From positions 1 through 6,280 of the forward strand of contig CAIOKW010000079.1 of NCBI GenBank assembly GCA_903858975.1: a stretch of DNA of 6,280 bases. Direction: 5' to 3'. Shown here piece by piece: positions 5,617-6,280 of this stretch. Made by a program: the position numbers and the translations under genes. This DNA comes from Oligoflexia bacterium. Its GTDB lineage: Bacteria; Bdellovibrionota; UBA1018; CAIMNF01. The notes under the pieces are model-generated. The model was not told the DNA's origin and did no database searches. It saw only the letters and a program-made list of their open reading frames with translations. Every line of letters begins with the position of its first letter. Positions within the stretch are counted from its first letter, which is position 1.

Positions 5617-6231
5617 ATGAAGCTGAAGACCTCTTTAGAAAAGACTTTGTTCAAGCTCAATACTCCATGGAAAGTTCAAGAATACCTTTCTCGAATTCCC
5701 TATAATCCAGATGATTACTCGAAATCAGCCAAAAGGGTTTTTGAGGAACGTTCCGCTCATTGTTTCGAAGGGGCCTTGTTTGCTTCACTCGCTTTAGAGC
5801 GGCTCGGGCATGAGCCAAGCCTTTTGCATCTCCGATCTCACCGCGATGATGATCACGTGGTGGCATTGTTTAAAGAAAAGGGACTATGGGGTGCGGTCGG
5901 AAAAAGCAATACCACCTTGCTCTCGTGGCGTACGCCCGTTTATCGAAATCTTCATGAGCTCTTTCTGAGTTATTTTCCATTTTATTTTAATTTAAAAGGG
6001 CAGATGAGTCTGTGCTCATGGGCCGGACCCATTCGTTTAAAGAAATACGAAAAGATTTGGAATTGGAGAGATGGTCAAGAGGACGTCGGTGACATGAGTG
6101 CCTCTTTCTATGAGGAGCGGGGAACCGAAGTCATCAGTCCTCAATTGATTGAAAAACATCCGAAGGCGACCGAGCTTTTGACGGCAGCCTGCTTTCTGGG
6201 AGCAAATAAGAAAGGTCTTTATCGGGCCTGA
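5617..6231 (+). CDS. Probable transglutaminase-like/papain-fold cysteine protein, function unknown
   Basis: A 204-aa cytoplasmic protein (no signal peptide). The arrangement AHCFEGALFASLALERLG (47-64) with C49 at the start of a helix, then DDDHVVALF (77-85) with H80 at the start of a strand, then GAVGKSN (92-98) resembles the Cys - His - Asp/Asn layout of transglutaminase-like and papain-like folds, with N98 as the likely third member. Spacing is C+31=H and H+18=N, which fits that fold. The PVYRNLHELFLSYFPFYFN segment (107-125) is aromatic-rich. Whether it is a protease, amidase, transferase or inactive cannot be told; the family is inferred from the pattern only. A weak TAGAG (5604-5608) lies 8 nt before ATG 5617. 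The 24-nt gap after the small charged gene suggests an operon. No terminator is recognisable in the remaining 49 bp. Confidence 0.8.
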   Translation: MKLKTSLEKTLFKLNTPWKVQEYLSRIPYNPDDYSKSAKRVFEERSAHCFEGALFASLALERLGHEPSLLHLRSHRDDDHVVALFKEKGLWGAVGKSNTTLLSWRTPVYRNLHELFLSYFPFYFNLKGQMSLCSWAGPIRLKKYEKIWNWRDGQEDVGDMSASFYEERGTEVISPQLIEKHPKATELLTAACFLGANKKGLYRA

Positions 6232-6280
6232 GTGGGTCTCTGCCTGAGTTGAGGGCTGCAGAATTGAGTTGCGTAAAATA

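Noticed and set aside
6226..6249. Direct repeat GCCTGAGT at 6226-6233 and 6242-6249
   Set aside because: Only 8 bp with two copies; expected by chance at this scale and not linked to any feature.
1..6280. CRISPR arrays, tRNA/rRNA genes, insertion sequences, phage or defence genes
   Set aside because: No spaced repeats, cloverleaf or rRNA signatures, terminal inverted repeats or transposase motifs are visible on either strand.

Overview
This 6.28 kb window comes from a bacterium of moderate GC content. It shows clear AGGAGG-type ribosome binding sites and closely packed genes. No 16S rRNA gene or other taxonomic marker is present. The combination of a non-flagellar-locus chemosensory operon, a single-RRM RNA-binding protein and a SOUL-family exported protein suggests a free-living or predatory Gram-negative, with Bdellovibrionota or a related former deltaproteobacterium the most likely. 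That placement is inference.

Positions 1-3274 (+ strand) hold the 3' part of a chemosensory operon in the order mcp' - cheB - cheY - cheR. The genes are tightly packed: a 4-nt ATGA overlap, a 10-nt gap, then an 11-nt overlap. The receptor fragment has the end of a PAS domain followed directly by the coiled-coil signalling hairpin. It therefore looks cytoplasmic, although the missing N-terminus could change this. It carries consensus methylation sites in both helical arms, matching the methyltransferase (CheR) and methylesterase (CheB) encoded downstream. cheA and cheW are not in the window. CheR would add and CheB would remove receptor methyl groups, and the single-domain CheY would carry the output or act as a phosphate sink.

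Positions 3234-4205 (- strand) encode an exported alpha/beta hydrolase. Its 3' end overlaps the end of cheR by 41 bp. From a 54-bp divergent intergenic region, a SOUL/heme-binding family protein is read on the + strand (4260-4877). The candidate promoters for the two genes overlap at their -10 boxes, and the SOUL mRNA looks leaderless.

A strong hairpin terminator (4880-4914) separates SOUL from a convergent single-RRM RNA-binding protein gene (4942-5223, - strand). A 174-bp regulatory region then separates the RRM gene from a divergent small charged protein of 64 residues (5398-5592, +). That region holds an extended -10 promoter, an imperfect palindrome and a 13-nt start-site sequence shared by both genes. 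Next comes a probable transglutaminase-like/papain-fold cysteine protein (5617-6231, +). The last 49 bp hold nothing I can name.

I do not see a clear-cut new system. The best candidates for follow-up are the soluble-receptor chemosensory module, the shared leader and operator of the RRM/small-protein pair, and the unassigned Cys-His-Asn protein.
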